DNA of 64,000 nucleotides from Pieris napi (Eukaryota; Arthropoda; Insecta; Lepidoptera; Pieridae), in the NCBI RefSeq assembly GCF_905475465.1, contig NC_062245.1, forward strand, positions 5,518,001 to 5,582,000, written 5' to 3'. Shown piece after piece: positions 43,991 through 55,898 of the stretch. How positions within the stretch are numbered: position 1 is the stretch's first letter; each line of letters starts with the position of its first letter. The position numbers were made by a program, and so were the translations under genes. Below the pieces are notes generated by a model. It was not told the origin of the DNA and searched no databases. It worked only from the letters and a program-made list of their open reading frames with translations.

Positions 43991-46900
43991 ATAACACTTT
44001 TATGTGTAAAGTAAGAAATACATTATGGTACTTCAAAACCTTGTTAAATTTTGATGATATCAAACTTAAAATATGTTTTTCTTTTATCTATATACCTATT
44101 CCAATTTTTATTAAGATTTGTATGTTTTCAGACATAATACAAAAATGCTTGTTGTACAGCAGTGTTTCAATGCTTGTTTTTTGCCCCACGTTCAACATTC
44201 GATTGTTAAGAGGCTAGTTGAAAATTACTTTTTTTAAATAATTATTTAGAATTTAGTTCTTCATTATATGTTTTAAAATCACTTACTGTGTTTTGTTAAC
44301 AATTTCCAAGTAATTTCTTCCTAAAACAAATAATTTAATTTTCTTAAGTGAGCAATTCAGGTTTAGAAAATAAAAATTATGTATGTTGAGAGAATCATAA
44401 GAATTTTAGGAAGGCTAAGGTGGGGCAGGACCCAAAATAGGTTGGGAAACATTGTTGTACAGCCTTTTAGCGTCATCGGCTTCTGAAAGTACTTTAGTTT
44501 AATTATAAATAATAACAATCTAGGCCTACCGAGTAATTACTTTATTGTATGAGCCTGTAATTATATTTTTGTTTCATAAGCAAATACAATTTTCTCGTAA
44601 ATTCTATGACATCACTCTATATAAGAATTTACTAAGGAATTTTATTAAGAGTCGGCTTATATCGTAGCTACAAGGTTTTAGTACCAGCATCATAATAATC
44701 TTGAAATATATTTTCATGCATTTGATAGTATAAAAGCCGTCATATACATTTTTCATTTCCACAAAGACAACAGCACTGATCTAAAATGCATCGTTGCCAA
44801 ACGGGTACAATTTAGATCAAATAATACATTTGTCATTCCGATGTATCACCATTTTATATCTCGGTCAAACGACGTGTCGTAGAGATTTACGATCATTTTG
44901 GTTTGACCTACTCTGACAGTTGATCGAAGAATCTTGAAACCATTATTTAACCAGATACTATATTGGTATAGAAAATAGCGTTAGATACAGTTAAAAAGAA
45001 GGGGTTATTAGTAATCTGGGCACTTAAATTCGAGAATATTCTTTTAGTAAGTAATGGACGACTACTGCGCATCTATTGATACTAGCAACTAACTTCCGGG
45101 CTCTTTTATAAGAAAATAAAATAAAACGAAGTATGGCTTGATTAGTCATTTCGTTTTTTAAAAAGTATATTCTAAATTATTTAAATAAAATTAAATTTGG
45201 TAATTTTTTTAGTAACTGGGATAATTTAAAGCTATATTTAAAAAAGGCAAATGTTCGATTGATAAATTGGTCTTTATTTTGCTAGGAACAAAATCTAAAA
45301 TAGCATATCTATATAAGGTCTATAGCACTATTTATAATAGAAAATAATTTATTACAAAAGCATGTGCTTATATTATAAAAAAAGACAATAAAGTTATGAC
45401 TAGAGTTTTATGTACACAAATTATTTGTAAACAATTAAAATGGTATTAACAAAAACATACAGTATTGAGGCTTTTCCATTATATTTCTGTACCCTTAACA
45501 ATTAAGCACTTTTCGATACGACAATGTCAGACTAAGGCAGGTCGTACCCGTAAATTTTTCATACAATATGATTCAGAGACGACACTTCGCGCTAACTTGG
45601 TTTCCATATGTCAAAATCATACTAGAGTCACACTTAACGCTAAGTATGACATTCGTATGGCGAATCCAATATGATAATCGAGTGAATCTAAGGGAAGAGT
45701 ACACGAAAAGTGCCAAATTGACCATGCTTAATCAAGTGTTCCATTCATTGTATTTTGTAGTATTACTTTAATTATTTAAGTGGTGTGTGGTAAGGGTGCA
45801 GAGATAAAACTTTATTCAGAAACGATATCAAGATTTAAGGTAAGTAACGGAATTATAAAATTATGTCTTATTTAAAATTAATTTACGAACATAGCTGAGA
45901 TTTAATTTCGCTTGTAAATTTGTGAACTAAAACCTTAAATTGACAAAAATAAATGACTTATTTCAAATATATTACCAAGACATTCATGATGATTTAAACA
46001 TTAAATATTTTGAATTAGAAAATATAAAATGGTTTCAATTTAACCAGCTTTAAATTTACAAACTTCATAGTTTATTATTTAAAGCTGTTTATTATAAAGT
46101 TAAATGACATATGAGTTTTAATTAGGTATTCACGCGGAACTTGAATGATTAAATTCGACTTGCAACGAATGTTCGAACAGCAATAACAAAGGTCTATTCT
46201 AATCTACGTTTACATAATTTATGATATATTAAAATTTAATAAAAGAATATCACGGGAAAACTTACTAAAGATCTTGTACCTACATTTTAGAACATTAAAT
46301 TTCCTTATGTACTAGGTGACTTAAATTATCTATCAAATAGATTATTATTATAATTTAGAATTATTCAGTTTTGATGTTTACGTGGTACTATAAAGCGTCT
46401 TTATGTATTTCTATTTCAAAGCAATATATCTTACTTAAGATAAGCGCACACCACTTAAGTTATAAGAAGTGTACATTTACCTTAACTCTTAATCTACTTA
46501 GGGATATTACTTATTGGCTATTGTGAATTATTACATAATTTTATTAAGAGCCGCTTTGTGTTGCCGACTCCTAACATTTCTAGCTTCGACATAATATTAT
46601 GAATTATGACTGAGCAAGGCTCGCGACAAATACTCGTACTCGTACTAGCCACGCGGTGACCCAACTGCCGCGCCCGGCATGTTGTGCCTATTAAATAGGA
46701 AATGTTTAATTACGTAAAGCTTTTACTGGCACTTACACTATACTGGCTGCATAGCGCTGACTCAATAAAATAAATTTAAATAATTAAAAAAACCCTGCTA
46801 TGTTTGTTTCCAAATAGGTTAGAATTTCTATCCCTTATATAGTGAATATGTTGCGCCTGAACAAATCGAATATAATAATGTATAATGTGACGAGATGTAG

Positions 46901-49136
46901 TCTAAAATACAATAGTTTTAAATAACAGCTGTTATTTTTTAATAAAAGTATTTATTTACTCTTTGGGATTTATCGTACCACTTTGACTCGAAGGTTGTTT
47001 CCAATCTTGTTCACAAAAACCATTAAGTTGAATCACTATTTTATCGCTGATCTAATAAAGGTTCAAACTCTCTGAGTGGAAATATATAGGTATAAATACA
47101 GAAGTTTCTAAAAGAAAATAATCAATTCCTTTAGAATTCGTGCGGAACAGATTTTCGAATATTTCAACTATGTTACTTCAATTATCATCATGAATTTAAA
47201 ATTATACATTAGTGATACCTATTAACAATGTTTTATTTGACACTTTAAATACATATATTGAAAAATAAATCTTTATATATTATAATTATATAATTAAAAT
47301 AATTTACTTAAACTGTAAAACCATTAACAGTTCTTCACTTACACATCGAAATTTTTACTCGAAACTTCTGTTAACGTTTTAACTTAGCTAAAAGTCTGTT
47401 TTAATTGCTTTTGAATCAGCATTTTCTTTTGAAGAGAAATGGAACTAATTGAGTTAAAACTTTTATGAGTGGCTTCACTTCTTTTTTCGATGAAACTGTT
47501 AATTGTTTTATTTTTTAATACCAAAGCTTATTATTTATATAATAATAAATATATTAACAATATATTATGAAATAAAGATACAGAATTATTAAGCGCTTTT
47601 GTTTATACCAATTTATAACTTAAAATATTAACCTCTTATAGGAATAATGAAAATGTTTGATAATATGCATACTATTTATTATACGGAAATTTGAAATAGT
47701 CTTTAATAAGAAAAAAAATAAAAAGGAACCGAGTATCGACCAGCTTTGCTGTTATATTCACGATCTTTGCCTATGCTCACATAGTATATAAGATAGGGAT
47801 GTTAGCAATTTAGCTTACATACTAAGGGTATACCAGTATACCACGTTAGTACCATCTTTTCATAATGAAATTTAATACAAATCCTTTACATAACAAATTA
47901 ATTAGGGATTGCATACTTTTTTCAAATTATTTAATATTACACAAATTGTAAATTATTAGAAAAACTGTAAAAGGAATTTTCCAAGAACGTTTTAATAATC
48001 TACATATGCACTCTCTATTTTGAATGCTTTTAAAAACAAAAAAAATATAACGCCTCGTGGACAAAGCCAAAGATAATAGGGTAATGTTTCAATGGGCACA
48101 TTATTTTACGGCTCATTGTTGCCAGAAGTAAAATAATTTTCGCTTTCAAATAAATGTGACCATCGCGAATGGTTCTAACTGCGGTTTACGGGACGACTAA
48201 ATAGCGAAACGTGTTTAATGCGAATAACAATACAAATTACATTTTTAAATAATAATAAAAAAAATTAATGTTAGTACTAGTTTGTTGGAAACGCCGGTAT
48301 TATGTAACTTCTAATATGGAGAGCGATTGGTACTTATAATATAATAGCTACACTATTGAGTTTTTGTACCGCGTGATCTCAAAGCGGATGTTAAGAAAAG
48401 TATATCCAAATTGCATCGAAAAGCGTTTGGATCGGTATTGCTATTGGTTAGAGAAAACTTTCAATAGAGGGCGCTTCCCTATGCAAATTTTACTTAAACG
48501 AGAATCTATTGAACAAAACTACGTACCGAAAACCTCCACTCATTCCTGGAGCTTGGAGCAAAATCACTTTTCGATAGGCGTGACCCTCTAACGCTAAACG
48601 AATTTTTACGGGAATGACATTAGCTCACTTTGTGTCGTGACAATTTTCATAAAAATTCGTTTGGCATTTAGTCTCAAGCCCCTGATCAACTAATCTAACA
48701 GCTTTATAAGAGCGAGAGATTATAAATTCAATTAATAATTCGTTATAATATAATAATTTAGTTTTTTTACCTAACAATAAATATAAATGGCATCTACAGA
48801 GTACGACTGTAACATATTTAATAAAAAGCAACAATTATGGTATGTCATAAATGTAAATTGTCATAATAACTCACAAATGATTTAAGAATATATTTATATT
48901 TAAGGCGTTTAAATTCTAGAACGTTATACAATAAATTGACGAATTCACTACATACATCTTCAGGGGAACATTATAGATGTCATCTAGAATGATCTCAAGT
49001 GACGTAAGAATAAAAAAGCAACGTAACGTTGTGGCGTACTGACCTTGTTAAAATCATTTTAATTTTTTTAATTATGATTTAACCGCAAACATTAATTAAC
49101 ATTTACACTTCAAATATGATTTTGGCTTGTTTAAAT
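43991..49136. other. No gene recognised (about 5.1 kb)
   Basis: Long AT-rich stretch. It includes a slightly GC-rich patch at 46610-46690 (CGCGACAAATACTCGTACTC and CCGCGCCCGGCATG) that could be regulatory, and a 75-codon ORF at 48364-48591 whose product (YPNCIEKRLDRYCYWLEKTF) I do not recognise. About 48632-48680 shares TGTCGTGACAA-TTTTC with sequence flanking the 5S pseudogene at 34100. Confidence 0.45.
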
Positions 49137-49141
49137 TTATT
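49136..49141 (-). promoter_or_regulatory. Possible polyadenylation signal of the Ly6-like gene
   Basis: AATAAA on the minus strand, about 350 nt after the stop at 49487. Confidence 0.3.
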
Positions 49142-49486
49142 TCTACTTGATTTTATAGGTAGCCTTGTACTATTAAACTAAATTTCATAAAAAAAGGTCT
49201 GAAATATTTTAAGCAAATAAATATACCTACTGATAATTAAAAAAAATACGTTTAATAATTGGTTGAAGATAATATAATAATAGCTTATTTGAATTTGAGT
49301 TTGTAAAGATTACAAGTTCTCTAAATTATTATTCGAACATTTATGTGCAGGGAAAAATTCAGTTTTTAATGTAAACTGTACGTACAGTTTGTGAGTAAGT
49401 TTTTTAAGATAAGGTTTTAGTTAAATAAGACCAAAGGACATAACTAAAACCGCATTATACAGTTCTTATAGAAACAAAGGAAACAG

Positions 49487-49602
49487 TCAGTGAAGGAAAA
49501 ACGCTGCAATGGTGACCATGATTAAAGCAAATGTTGGGTTCGTTGAAAAGGCTCCATTACACTCGTCCGATTCACAGCAGAACGTGCGGGCACCCCACCA
49601 TT
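49487..49602 (-). CDS. Ly6/uPAR-like GPI-anchored protein, last exon
   Basis: Terminal coding exon after a clean acceptor (TTTACAG), entering with two bases of a split codon, and ending at TGA 49487-49489. It encodes WWGARTFCCESDECNGA, the CC-x(2-3)-D-x-CN close of a three-finger Ly6 domain, then a short polar stretch and a hydrophobic C-terminus (TFALIMVTIAAFFLH), the usual GPI-attachment signal. Insect Ly6 proteins are extracellular membrane-anchored factors acting in septate junctions, channel regulation or signalling; which one this is cannot be said. It joins in phase to the exon at 60288-60345 across a 10.7-kb intron. Confidence 0.8.
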
Positions 49603-49818
49603 CTGTAAATAAATATTTTTTATTAATACCACAAATAAAGACTTCATGATGCAGAATATATGTATAGTGCTTTTCATGAAAGAAGTCCCGCGGTGATTTT
49701 TGGAACTAAATTTGACAGGTCGGCAATGTTGTCATTAGTCGATGTTATCAAGTTCGTTTGTTGTGGTAGATTTTTGTGAATTTTTAACTAGCTTAGTGCA
49801 TTTTGAAGATTGATTACA

Positions 49819-49951
49819 ATGCCAAAAGTTGTAAAATGTTCGGCTCGAGAAATTACATTAAAGGTGAAAGAGTTCTGTGAAGCGGAACATAAGAATCAAG
49901 GTGTTTTAATACCACTAAACAATGTTCGGAAAAGAGTTGCCGCCATAACAG
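49819..49951 (+). CDS. Transposon-encoded HTH protein, exon 1
   Basis: ATG at 49819 (a TTG nine bases upstream only extends the open frame). It encodes 44 codons plus one base and ends at donor ACAG/GTACTT. The product begins MPKVVKCSAREITLKVKEFC and continues with LIPLNNVRKRVAAITG, resembling the N-terminal DNA-binding helix-turn-helix of lepidopteran IS630/Tc1-like transposases (basic start, F-C/F-x-x-E helix, then V-R-K-R-x-A-x-x-T-G into the recognition helix). It is in phase with exon 2 at 50152. The protein would bind the element's own ends, inferred from family role. Confidence 0.7.
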
Positions 49952-50151
49952 GTACTTTTAAGAGTTGCCATTTAATTTTTTTTTCGCTGTATTGATGGGA
50001 CTTTTATTATATAAATTCGTTTTTGCGACAAAATTGAATTAATACATAACGTGATGAAACTAGGTAACTGAAATTAAAACACATACATATTACATAAGCA
50101 TTATAAACTTAAAGTTACTACTATTTTTAAATGTTCATAATTTAATTGCAG

Positions 50152-50249
50152 GTGTGTCAGAGAAAACTGTAACAAGAATTACAAACAAACGAAGGTATAA
50201 CAGCGGCGTGTATTTCGCAAAAAATTGTAACTCAACAATTATGCATTAA
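50152..50249 (+). CDS. Transposon-encoded HTH protein, exon 2
   Basis: Follows acceptor AATTGCAG. It completes the split Gly codon and adds VSEKTVTRITNKRRYNSGVY, the recognition helix with its V-S-x-x-T-V-x-R-I core, plus a short tail ending at TAA 50247-50249. AATAAA occurs at 50257-50262, only eight bases later. The complete product is 76 residues, far shorter than the ~300-residue transposases of the family, and lacks any DDE catalytic domain. The clean exon structure, stop and polyadenylation signal suggest a deliberate small protein rather than a random truncation. Confidence 0.65.
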
Positions 50250-50957
50250 AACTCTGAATAAAATTTTTTATTGTTTTTCTTTACCCTATTTTCTCATCTT
50301 TTCCCTGTAAGTAGGTAGAACACCGCTAAAATAAGTAAATAAAAATATACTTTTTACATAACAGAAATATTGTTTCATCGAAGTATGCAAATAGTATTAT
50401 TTGATAAATTACATCTGCTAAATGTAAATAAAGTAGGTAAATTTTTTACTCATAAATGGCAACATTACGTCATGCGATTGCAGCGCCGCGTCTGGGGGAC
50501 TTCTTTCATGAAAAGGACTATACATTGTTTTTAAAATCTCTGCGGAGAAGTGTTTCTAATTTCAAATATAGAACAAGCATTTTTATGTTAGCTTAGCGAA
50601 ATTGTGTGTGACGCAGAAACTGAAGTCTATCTGCTGCGATGTTTTTTTGTTTAATTTAAGTACATTAGGTTTTACAATTTAATATGTAATATAGTTTTAA
50701 CGTAATATTTCCACAATTGTGTTAGGAAATATTACAACAACAGACCTGTGTTATGCTATTTTAATCTACACAAATAAAAATGAAAAATATATAGCTAAGT
50801 GCAAATCTCGAAGACGGCTGGACCAATGCGAGTATTTTTGTTTATTAAATCCTTGAAGTTTTTATGGGGTAGCATAGTAAAATGTTCCATATGTTGGTAT
50901 GTTACTAAAAACTACAACTAGGAATTATATTCTATCTATATCTGTCTTAGGATAAAA

Positions 50958-51228
50958 AATCAGTGGCGCTACAACCTTTTTAGGTCTGGGCCTCAGATTT
51001 CTGTATCTGTTTCATGATCATTTGTTAATATAATAGGCAAGTACGTGATCAGCCTCCTGTGCCCGACGCCGTAGACTTTTTGGTTCTACGGTATGCCGGT
51101 TTCCCCACGATGTTTTCTTTTACCGTTCGAGCGAATGTTAAATACGCACATAGGAAGTACATTGATCAGCCGTTGATCGAACCTACGACCTCTGGGATGA
51201 GTCGCACGCTGAAGCCACTAGGACACCA
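50958..51228 (-). mobile_element. tRNA-derived SINE, family A
   Basis: Reverse full-length copy: AGTGGCGCTACAACCTTTTT at the left, complements of the B box (TTGATCGAACCTACGACCTC) and A box (GCCACTAGGACACC) at the right. An 82-codon plus-strand ORF across it is a by-product. Confidence 0.85.
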
Positions 51229-51639
51229 CTTCACTTATATTCCGATAGCAGGAACATTTTTAAGTAATACTACAATTACGACTCAACCCACACGCAAACA
51301 CTGCTAGATAATAAATATAGTTAAAAAAACTATAAAACACGCTTTTAAAGCACATCAAACTAAAAAGTGAAAAATAATTCCTAATTTAGGCTGAAAATGG
51401 TAATGAACAAAAAATACTGGTATTATTGTGAAAAAGCGTGGGTTGCTCTATAGACGAAAAATATGGCACAGAGCGTGTTTTTTAGTTTTTTTTAACTATT
51501 ATTTATTTTAAACTATATTTATTTTCCACTTTTTAATCCTAGCAGCAATACGTGTTGTCTCAATTTAATCGTATTGCTTTGTGGACTTAAAAAAAATTTC
51601 ATTGTTTTTTCGAGATAAACCTATGAAATTATTATATTG

Positions 51640-51800
51640 TCGCTGATTCTTTATAAGTGTACAAAGTTTGAATTAAATCTGTCCGTTTAAAGTGGGTCAA
51701 AATCGAGTCCGAAGGAGTCGGTTACATACATACATACATACATACATACAGGTGAAGCTAATATAAAGCGTGTAAAATCGAGTAACGCATTTGTTATATT
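51640..51800 (+). repeat. LINE-tail-like repeat with CATA microsatellite
   Basis: GGGTCAAAATCGAGTCCGAA, then (CATA)n at 51724-51750, then GTGAAGCTAATATAAAGCGT, an arrangement I associate with 3' ends of lepidopteran RTE-like elements. Only one copy here, so the assignment is weak. Confidence 0.4.
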
Positions 51801-51989
51801 TTAACATTTATATGAACGAGACGCTGGGGACAGTTTAATAGGCGACTCGAAGTACGGCTATTGTGGATTCTGTTGCATTTAATTTTTATTAGTCTTGTCT
51901 CCCACTAATTTTATAAATGCGAAAGTTGTTTGCACATAATCAACTTTTAAGTCCTTGATTTTTCATTGTCTATGCTACCATAGACAATG

Positions 51990-52330
51990 GTATCATACCC
52001 TCTCCCACTATCACACATACACACACACTCACCTACACATACACAACACTCACATACACACACTCGCATTCGCCCATATAACTTTATTTGTGCTAACTTC
52101 TAATTAGTTGACTGTTTTTTCTTTCTTTATTTAAAACGTTAAATTTGTTTGCCTACCCATATATGTATGTTCTTTTTGTAACCACTCAATATGACTTTGC
52201 TGTGGAATGGAAGCCTGGTTATCCATATCACAGGTTGTTGCCTAGTTTGGAAACCAGTCTCCCAATGCCTTCTCAACTGTAATCTCATTGTTTGTTGTAA
52301 ATGGGAGAAAATATATTATGATTATTATAT
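51990..52330 (+). mobile_element. LINE 3'-UTR tail with paired terminal stems
   Basis: CA-rich tract (52010-52070) followed by a 3' end homologous to 61670-61810. Two adjoining stems: CTGGTT/AACCAG (52215-52220 with 52252-52257) and TCTCCCA/TGGGAGA (52258-52264 with 52302-52308), then AAATATATTATG. The coding part was lost by 5' truncation. The 66-codon ORF here is a by-product. Confidence 0.65.
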
Positions 52331-53425
52331 AGAACAGTTGTTTATTGTTACAAATAAACTCAAAAATATATCGATTTCAAAACTTCTTTAGAGTGTTACA
52401 TTACCCTGTATAAAAACATATTACAAGCCGTGACACGCTGGATTAATTACATTACATACTATAAATGAAATGTTTTTCACAAACAATTCGCCTTGTAAAC
52501 CCTAAACGAATTCCACAAAATTGCTCTTTTATGGCTAATCCAGTAATCAAACGTAAAGGTCTATAAAACAAGAATTACTATCGGTCAGCGATCAAAGCGA
52601 GTTTTCCACGCTTCTTACATTGATTTACAGCCTTTGTAAACCATAGCTTTGTTAATCGCTAAACGAATTTATAATTAAATCTTTAGATTTGGATTTAGTT
52701 GTATTTACTTTTATTTATCCACCAACTAACTCAACTAAAACATTGCATATTACCCTTACTTAAAATAAGACTAAGAAATTCAGAGTTTTTATTTAAACAA
52801 AAAGTTCGTCGCTTTGGACATTATTCGAGACGAACTTCAAGATACATTTGCATATAGTTGCACCCTTGTTGTTGTACTCTTTGGCCTAAATGGGTTTACA
52901 AAGTTCAATAGTGCAACTATTACTATTACAAAAATCATTGTAGCAGTAATATATACGAGTACAAAAAAGATCCTTTGCAATTTTATTCAACTTCTTGCTA
53001 TCCAGTGCACTCTTGACAGAGCGGTCGTGATCACTACCGGTAAGTAGTAGTAATAGAAGGGGCAGATGTGATGCGCTTCCCGACGTTTCGCCATCGTTGC
53101 CTATTAGTGGTCATCCTGCTGCACTGATTGAGAGAGTCTCCTATGGCAGATTTGATTTGGTCAGTCCAACGCGTAGGTGACCTTCCGCGCGGTCTAGTGC
53201 CTTCCACCTTCCCTTGGACGACAATGAGAAGGAACTATGAGAAGGAAATTTTCTATAGGTATTATAAGATTTGCCAGATGAGAAACTATTTATTATGTAT
53301 CAGCGATGAGGCAAGAAGCTTGCTGTAATTTTTAGGTCTTAGACGAGAGATTAATTGAACTAACATTTAAAGTTAAAGTTGGTGCACGCCGGGATATATA
53401 GTCATGGCCACAGCCTAGACAGTAA

Positions 53426-53751
53426 TCTAATATATAAAATTCTCGTGTCACAATGTTTGTTCCCATACTCCGCTCGGCTCGACCGATTCTTATGAAATTT
53501 TTAATGCATATTCAGTAAGTCTGAGAATCGGCTACTATCTTTCAAACCCCTAAGTGATAAGAGATGGCCACCGAATTTTTTTTTTTTTTTTATGATACAG
53601 CATACAAAAAAAATACATACAACCCCTAATTTGCGCCCCTTTACGATCAACCCCTATTTTTTATTATTATTAGTTATTTTATTGAATTACAAAAATGATT
53701 CCTAGAAATATTTAATATACATAACAAAACAACGTTTCCCGGGTCAGCTAG
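53426..53751 (+). mobile_element. Non-autonomous Helitron (Lep1-like)
   Basis: Same 5' end (TCTAATATATAAAATTCTCG) and 3' end (CGGGTCAGCTAG) as 32946-33316, flanked by A and T. Confidence 0.85.
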
Positions 53752-53800
53752 TATTAGTTAAAAAACGGTTTCTTGATACCAATGAAATCAGTATATGGTC

Positions 53801-54483
53801 CAAGATCCCAGGGCCGCCAGACGTCACGTATTTTCTGACGGATGAAATGTGGACGATTGGGTAGTGTTAGTATGTACTATGATCGTATACCTACCTGCTA
53901 GCTTGGTCAAACGGCCAATTTCCAGGTATCAGGTAATCAAGGTACACAAAAACATTACTTACTTCACGTAAATTCTCATGGCTGATTTTTATATATGTTT
54001 TAACAGCGCAGTCTGTCTCACTCAGTCTCATGCGCGTAGATAATGCTCTCCCACTCATAGAGATATTAAAATTTAGTTTAGGGGATGATTGGCCCCTTGG
54101 ATCGGTCTGTCTTCTTGTCAAAGCTTTTAAAATAGTTGTCGGATGAACATATATAAAAATGGAGCGTCAGAATTTACGTGAAGTTGACTAATTATTTTGA
54201 GACCCTTAAAGCGTCTGTTAAGCAATATGGCCGACGGAAAGTGTCTGGGAGTATTGACAATTTATTTTTAACTATACACTCGAAAACATATATAAAAATC
54301 AGCCATGAGAATTTACGTGAAGTAAGTAATGTTTTTGTGTACCTTGATTACCTGATACCTGGAAATTGGCCGTTTGACCAAGCTAGCAGGTAGGTATACG
54401 ATCATAGTACATACTAACACTACCCAATCGTCCACATTTCATCCGTCAGAAAATACGTGACGTCTGGCGGCCCTGGGATCTTG
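53801..54483. repeat. Perfect 201-bp inverted repeat (foldback)
   Basis: Arms 53801-54001 and 54283-54483 are exact reverse complements over all 201 bases as read, with a 281-bp spacer. Each arm, read outwards from the spacer, continues an ORF with the segment KTYIKISHENLREV directly before GAA/GTAAGT, a strong donor-like site (minus strand near 53960; plus strand near 54320). The spacer supplies two different upstream coding-like pieces: a 40-codon minus-strand ORF start at 54121, and a plus-strand segment from 54178. A diverged copy of the AACATATATAAAAAT...GAATTTACGTGAAGT block lies in the spacer at 54146-54184. No family recognised. Confidence 0.85.
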
Positions 54484-54754
54484 CTCTAATACCATCTGTG
54501 GAAATAATTCCAGCGAAGGCGTGACACGGCTTGTAAGTGGGGATATAAAATTTTTAAGATATTTGAATATTCTGAGGGTGCGTGACATACATGTTCATTG
54601 ATATGATAAGTTATTCCTACCGCTAGGTTTGGAGCATACGAAAACTGGTCCCCTTATGAGAGAACATATATATCTAAAAGAGATGTAGACTAGTAAATAT
54701 ACAGTTTTTAAGTAATTTATGGTCAAACGAATTGTTTAGATTTTTTACATATTA

Positions 54755-55235
54755 GTTTTTTTTTTATAGAGCGCATCGTGCAATCGGTCTTCTGACTATG
54801 AGCAGATGAGTTGTAGGATGATTTGCGGGTGGAGATATTCCTCATTAGGATTATCTACCATAATAATATTAGCTCAATCAATGCTGCTGAGCTCCTGGGT
54901 TCGTCGTCTTTTGAGTCAGTTTATATACTCCGGTAGGGTGAGTTGAACTGCTTGAACAGCTCGATGGTTAGGATGATTTTCCAGCCTAGTCTTGTACTTC
55001 TGTGCGTATACATTTATTTCCTCATTGACTGTAGGTATGCCCAGGTGTTAATGTACTTTGGCGTTTCTTATGAACCAAGGCGAGTTGCTTATTTATTTGA
55101 GGATGTAGTTTTGTGTTCTTTGAATTTTAGTTTTGTTAGAGTTACATGCAACTCAATTGCTCCCTACAATTGTATCCCGTAGGTCCACACGGGTTTTATG
55201 ACAGAATTGTAGATAAGGAGTTTGTTGTCGATGGA
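54755..55235 (-). pseudogene. Jockey-type LINE fragment (copy 3)
   Basis: Minus strand reads IDNKLLIYNSVIKPVWTYGI, the start of the post-RT region of Jockey elements (L-L-I-Y-x-S-V-I-K-P-x-W-T-Y-G). Broken-frame pieces follow, equivalent to the I-L/P-W block, then 3' UTR and an A-run (plus-strand T-run at about 54754-54766). Several stops and frame changes. Same orientation and A-tail as the copies at 0.9 and 43.5 kb. Confidence 0.7.
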
Positions 55236-55462
55236 CTATTAGTACTTGTTATTAACATTTAATTTGTGAACTACAAACGACAAATTATTTTTGAAGGAAA
55301 TTTAAAAACTCTAATTTATGTCATTTTTATCCATTTTGGAAACTTAGATGAGATAACTAAACTGATACCAATCTTAAAGGTGAGGTTAGGTGTCTTCCAG
55401 GCGGAAATACTAACAAAATTATTTTCGTTTTACAATAACTGTTTCACAATTGATATAAAATC

Positions 55463-55898
55463 AATTTATTATTATTATTATTTATTTATTTATTCAGATA
55501 AAATAATCCATCATTATGTTAGTATAAACTTACGGACTAGTGTTAGTATATTATTATTAAAAAGCTAAACATAAAAACATATAAACCCATGAATCATTCT
55601 ATGCATACACTCGTCGATCTGAACCGACAAGTGTACGCACAAAATGCTTCATGATAGGCGAAGATAGGTTATCTACCACAGTCTTCAAGATGCTATTCCG
55701 ACAGCCCCGCACCCGACTCAAAAGAGATCTTGTTTTAATTCTAATAATAGCCCAGAAGTCATTTGTACGGGCTTGGGCGAACATCTCCGAAGCACTGCAG
55801 AAACGAGGCAGTCCCAAGAGCATCCTAAACGCATTATTGTATTGAACACGCATGGCAGTTAGCGACCTGACAGTACAGTCGACCCATAGACTATTCAT
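55463..55898 (-). pseudogene. LINE reverse-transcriptase C-terminal fragment
   Basis: The minus-strand frame is open from 55898 to a stop at 55599 (99 codons): RVQYNNAFRMLLGLPRFCSA, then SEMFAQARTNDFWAIIRIKT and RGCRNSILKTVVDN, a C-terminal region I recognise from lepidopteran LINE polyproteins (Y-N-N-A-F-R-x-L-L-x-L-P). The 3' UTR ends in (TTA/TTTA)n microsatellite at about 55465-55497 on the plus strand, a common LINE tail. RT motifs are lost by 5' truncation. The remaining frame is intact, so the insertion may be fairly young. Confidence 0.75.

Larger units (their letters stand above)
49667..50518 (+). mobile_element. Tc1/IS630-like non-autonomous element with an HTH gene
   Basis: 852 bp. 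23-bp terminal inverted repeats (GTGCTTTTCATGAAAGAAGT at the left; right complement GTCCTTTTCATGAAAGAAGT; one mismatch overall) are bounded by TA on both sides (49665-49666, 50519-50520), the target duplication of the Tc1/mariner/IS630 group. It encodes only a small two-exon helix-turn-helix protein and no DDE domain. Confidence 0.8.

Noticed and set aside
45741..45850. A short segment between TTTATTCAG and TTTAAG/GTAAGT resembling a micro-exon.
   Set aside because: Only about 20 bp, with no coding frame or neighbouring exon to join.
48364..48591. 75-codon plus-strand ORF.
   Set aside because: No recognised family, no splice or polyadenylation support, and an apparently non-ATG start.
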